A stretch of DNA of 64,000 nucleotides. It comes from Escherichia marmotae (lineage in GTDB: Bacteria; Pseudomonadota; Gammaproteobacteria; Enterobacterales; Enterobacteriaceae). Location of the stretch: the NCBI RefSeq assembly GCF_002900365.1, contig NZ_CP025979.1, positions 1,488,001 to 1,552,000 of the forward strand, in the 5' to 3' direction. A program made the position numbers and the translations under genes. Below are positions 62,995-64,000 of this stretch, in pieces (the first letter of the stretch is position 1; each line of letters begins with the position of its first letter). Below the pieces are notes generated by a model, which had not been told where the DNA came from, searched no databases, and saw nothing but the letters and a program-made list of their open reading frames with translations.

Positions 62995-63621
62995 ATGATT
63001 ACGCTGTGGGGTCGGAATAATTCAACCAACGTTAAAAAAGTGTTGCTGACGCTCGAAGAACTGGAACTACCTTATGAGCAAATTTTGGCGGGTCGTGAGT
63101 TTGGGGTAAACCATGACGCCGATTTTCTGGCGATGAATCCTAACGGGCTAGTGCCGCTGTTGCGTGACGACGAAAGTAATTTAATTCTTTGGGAATCAAA
63201 CGCCATTGTCCGCTACATTGCAGCACAGTACGGGCAAAACCGTTTATGGATCGACTCACCGGCACGCCGCGCAGAAGCCGAAAAGTGGATGGACTGGGCA
63301 AACCAGACGCTCAGTAATGCCCATCGAGGGATCCTGATGGGATTGGTCAGAACGCCACCGGAAAAGCGCGATCAGGCCGCCATTGATGCCAGTTGCAAGG
63401 AATGCGACGCCCTGTTTGCCCTTCTCGATGCAGAGCTGGCGAAAGTGAAATGGTTCTCCGGCGATGCATTTGGTGTGGGCGACATTGCCATCGCGCCGTT
63501 TATCTACAATTTGTTTAACGTTGGCCTGACCTGGACACCACGTCCGAATCTGCAACGCTGGTATCAGCAACTCACCGAACGCCCCGCGGTGCGTAAAGTT
63601 GTGATGATCCCTGTTAGCTAA
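62995..63621 (+). CDS. gstB: GstB, glutathione S-transferase
   Basis: 208 residues from MITLWGRNNSTNVKK. Thioredoxin-like N-domain with ESNAIVRYIAAQYG (glutathione gamma-Glu site) and an all-helical C-domain. Known to act on haloacetates. A Met nine codons upstream in frame is less likely. Convergent with yliI (4-bp overlap). Confidence 0.96.
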   Translation: MITLWGRNNSTNVKKVLLTLEELELPYEQILAGREFGVNHDADFLAMNPNGLVPLLRDDESNLILWESNAIVRYIAAQYGQNRLWIDSPARRAEAEKWMDWANQTLSNAHRGILMGLVRTPPEKRDQAAIDASCKECDALFALLDAELAKVKWFSGDAFGVGDIAIAPFIYNLFNVGLTWTPRPNLQRWYQQLTERPAVRKVVMIPVS

Positions 63622-64000
63622 TTATTGCGTGGGCTAACTTTGAGTAATTCTCCATTGGACTCGTCGGTCAGAACGTATAAATAACCGTCGGGTCCGCTGC
63701 GAACATCACGAATTCGCTGCCTCCTGTCCGTTAATATGCGACCATCTTCTGCCACCTTGTTGCCTTTAACGCTCATCACGATGACATTTTTATCTTTCAG
63801 CGCGCCAATAAATAATTTTTGCCGCCACTGGGGGAATTTGTCGCTGTTATAGAAGGCCATGCCGCTCACCGCCGGTGAATCCTTCCAGTAAAAAATGGGT
63901 TGTTCAGTCCCGGCGACAATTTCCCCTTTCGCTTCCGGTATTTTAAAACCTGAGTAATTCATCCCCCAAGTTGCCAGCGGCCAACCGTAGTTTTTACCTT
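63618..64000 (-). CDS. yliI: YliI, PQQ-dependent aldose sugar dehydrogenase (C-terminal part)
   Basis: Periplasmic soluble sugar dehydrogenase; only the last roughly 127 residues are in the window, read from GKNYGWPLATWGMNYSG to LLKVSPRNN. The DGYLYVLTDESNGELLKV end is typical of this six-bladed beta-propeller. The gene continues beyond base 64000. Confidence 0.93.
   Translation of the reverse strand, partial: GKNYGWPLATWGMNYSGFKIPEAKGEIVAGTEQPIFYWKDSPAVSGMAFYNSDKFPQWRQKLFIGALKDKNVIVMSVKGNKVAEDGRILTDRRQRIRDVRSGPDGYLYVLTDESNGELLKVSPRNN

Overview
The window is an Escherichia coli chromosome. Gene content and order match the cydDC-to-yliI region of E. coli K-12, read in the opposite direction to the usual map, and most proteins have the lengths I know for their K-12 counterparts. 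Strain-level differences include an accessory block between infA and clpA, a frameshifted ybjN and a slightly different PotH N-terminus.

Layout. 1-4340: core genes cydD (5' truncated by the window), cydC, aat, infA. 4383-18081: accessory block around tRNA-Ser serW. It holds a one-spacer type I-F CRISPR array (A), serW, a decayed Yeh-like chaperone-usher fimbrial operon, a complete type I-F cas set (cas1, cas2-3, cas8f/csy1, cas5f/csy2, cas7f/csy3, cas6f/csy4; all minus strand) and a two-spacer array (B) upstream of cas1. 18235-64000: core genes clpA, clpS, cspD, macBA, ybjX, ybjD, aqpZ, lysO, hcp-hcr, poxB-ltaE-ybjT, ybjS, amiD-ybjQ, ybjP, artPIQM, artJ, rlmC, ybjO, potFGHI, ybjC-nfsA-rimK-ybjN, grxA, ybjM, ybjL, the sRNA gene rybB, ybjK, ybjJ-ybjI, ybjH, mdfA, ybjG, deoR, dacC, gstB and part of yliI.

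Most interesting region. The gap of about 330 bp between cas2-3 and cas8f (13221-13548) is not empty. On the plus strand it carries two degenerate I-F repeats (about 13465-13492 and 13518-13538) around a 25-nt pseudo-spacer, with a good sigma70-like promoter in front. The first 11 nt of the pseudo-spacer occur again at 13364-13374, directly after a CC (the I-F PAM), on top of the predicted start site and -10 of the divergent cas8f operon. This is the architecture of a crRNA-like guide that directs the Csy complex to its own promoter (CreR/CreA-like). A 27-codon ORF with a Shine-Dalgarno site lies just downstream of that promoter and could be a leader peptide or a CreT-like toxin.

How genes work together. 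Aat, ClpS and ClpA form the Leu/Phe N-degron pathway. CydDC exports thiols needed for cytochrome bd assembly. Art and Pot are arginine and putrescine importers. Hcp-Hcr detoxify nitric oxide. NfsA, GrxA and RimK sit in redox-linked units. Regulatory sites readable in the sequence include ARG boxes (artP, artJ), FNR-like and NsrR-like sites (hcp), an OxyR site (grxA), a BasR box (ybjG), a sigmaE promoter (rybB) and a perfect palindrome between ybjK and ybjJ.
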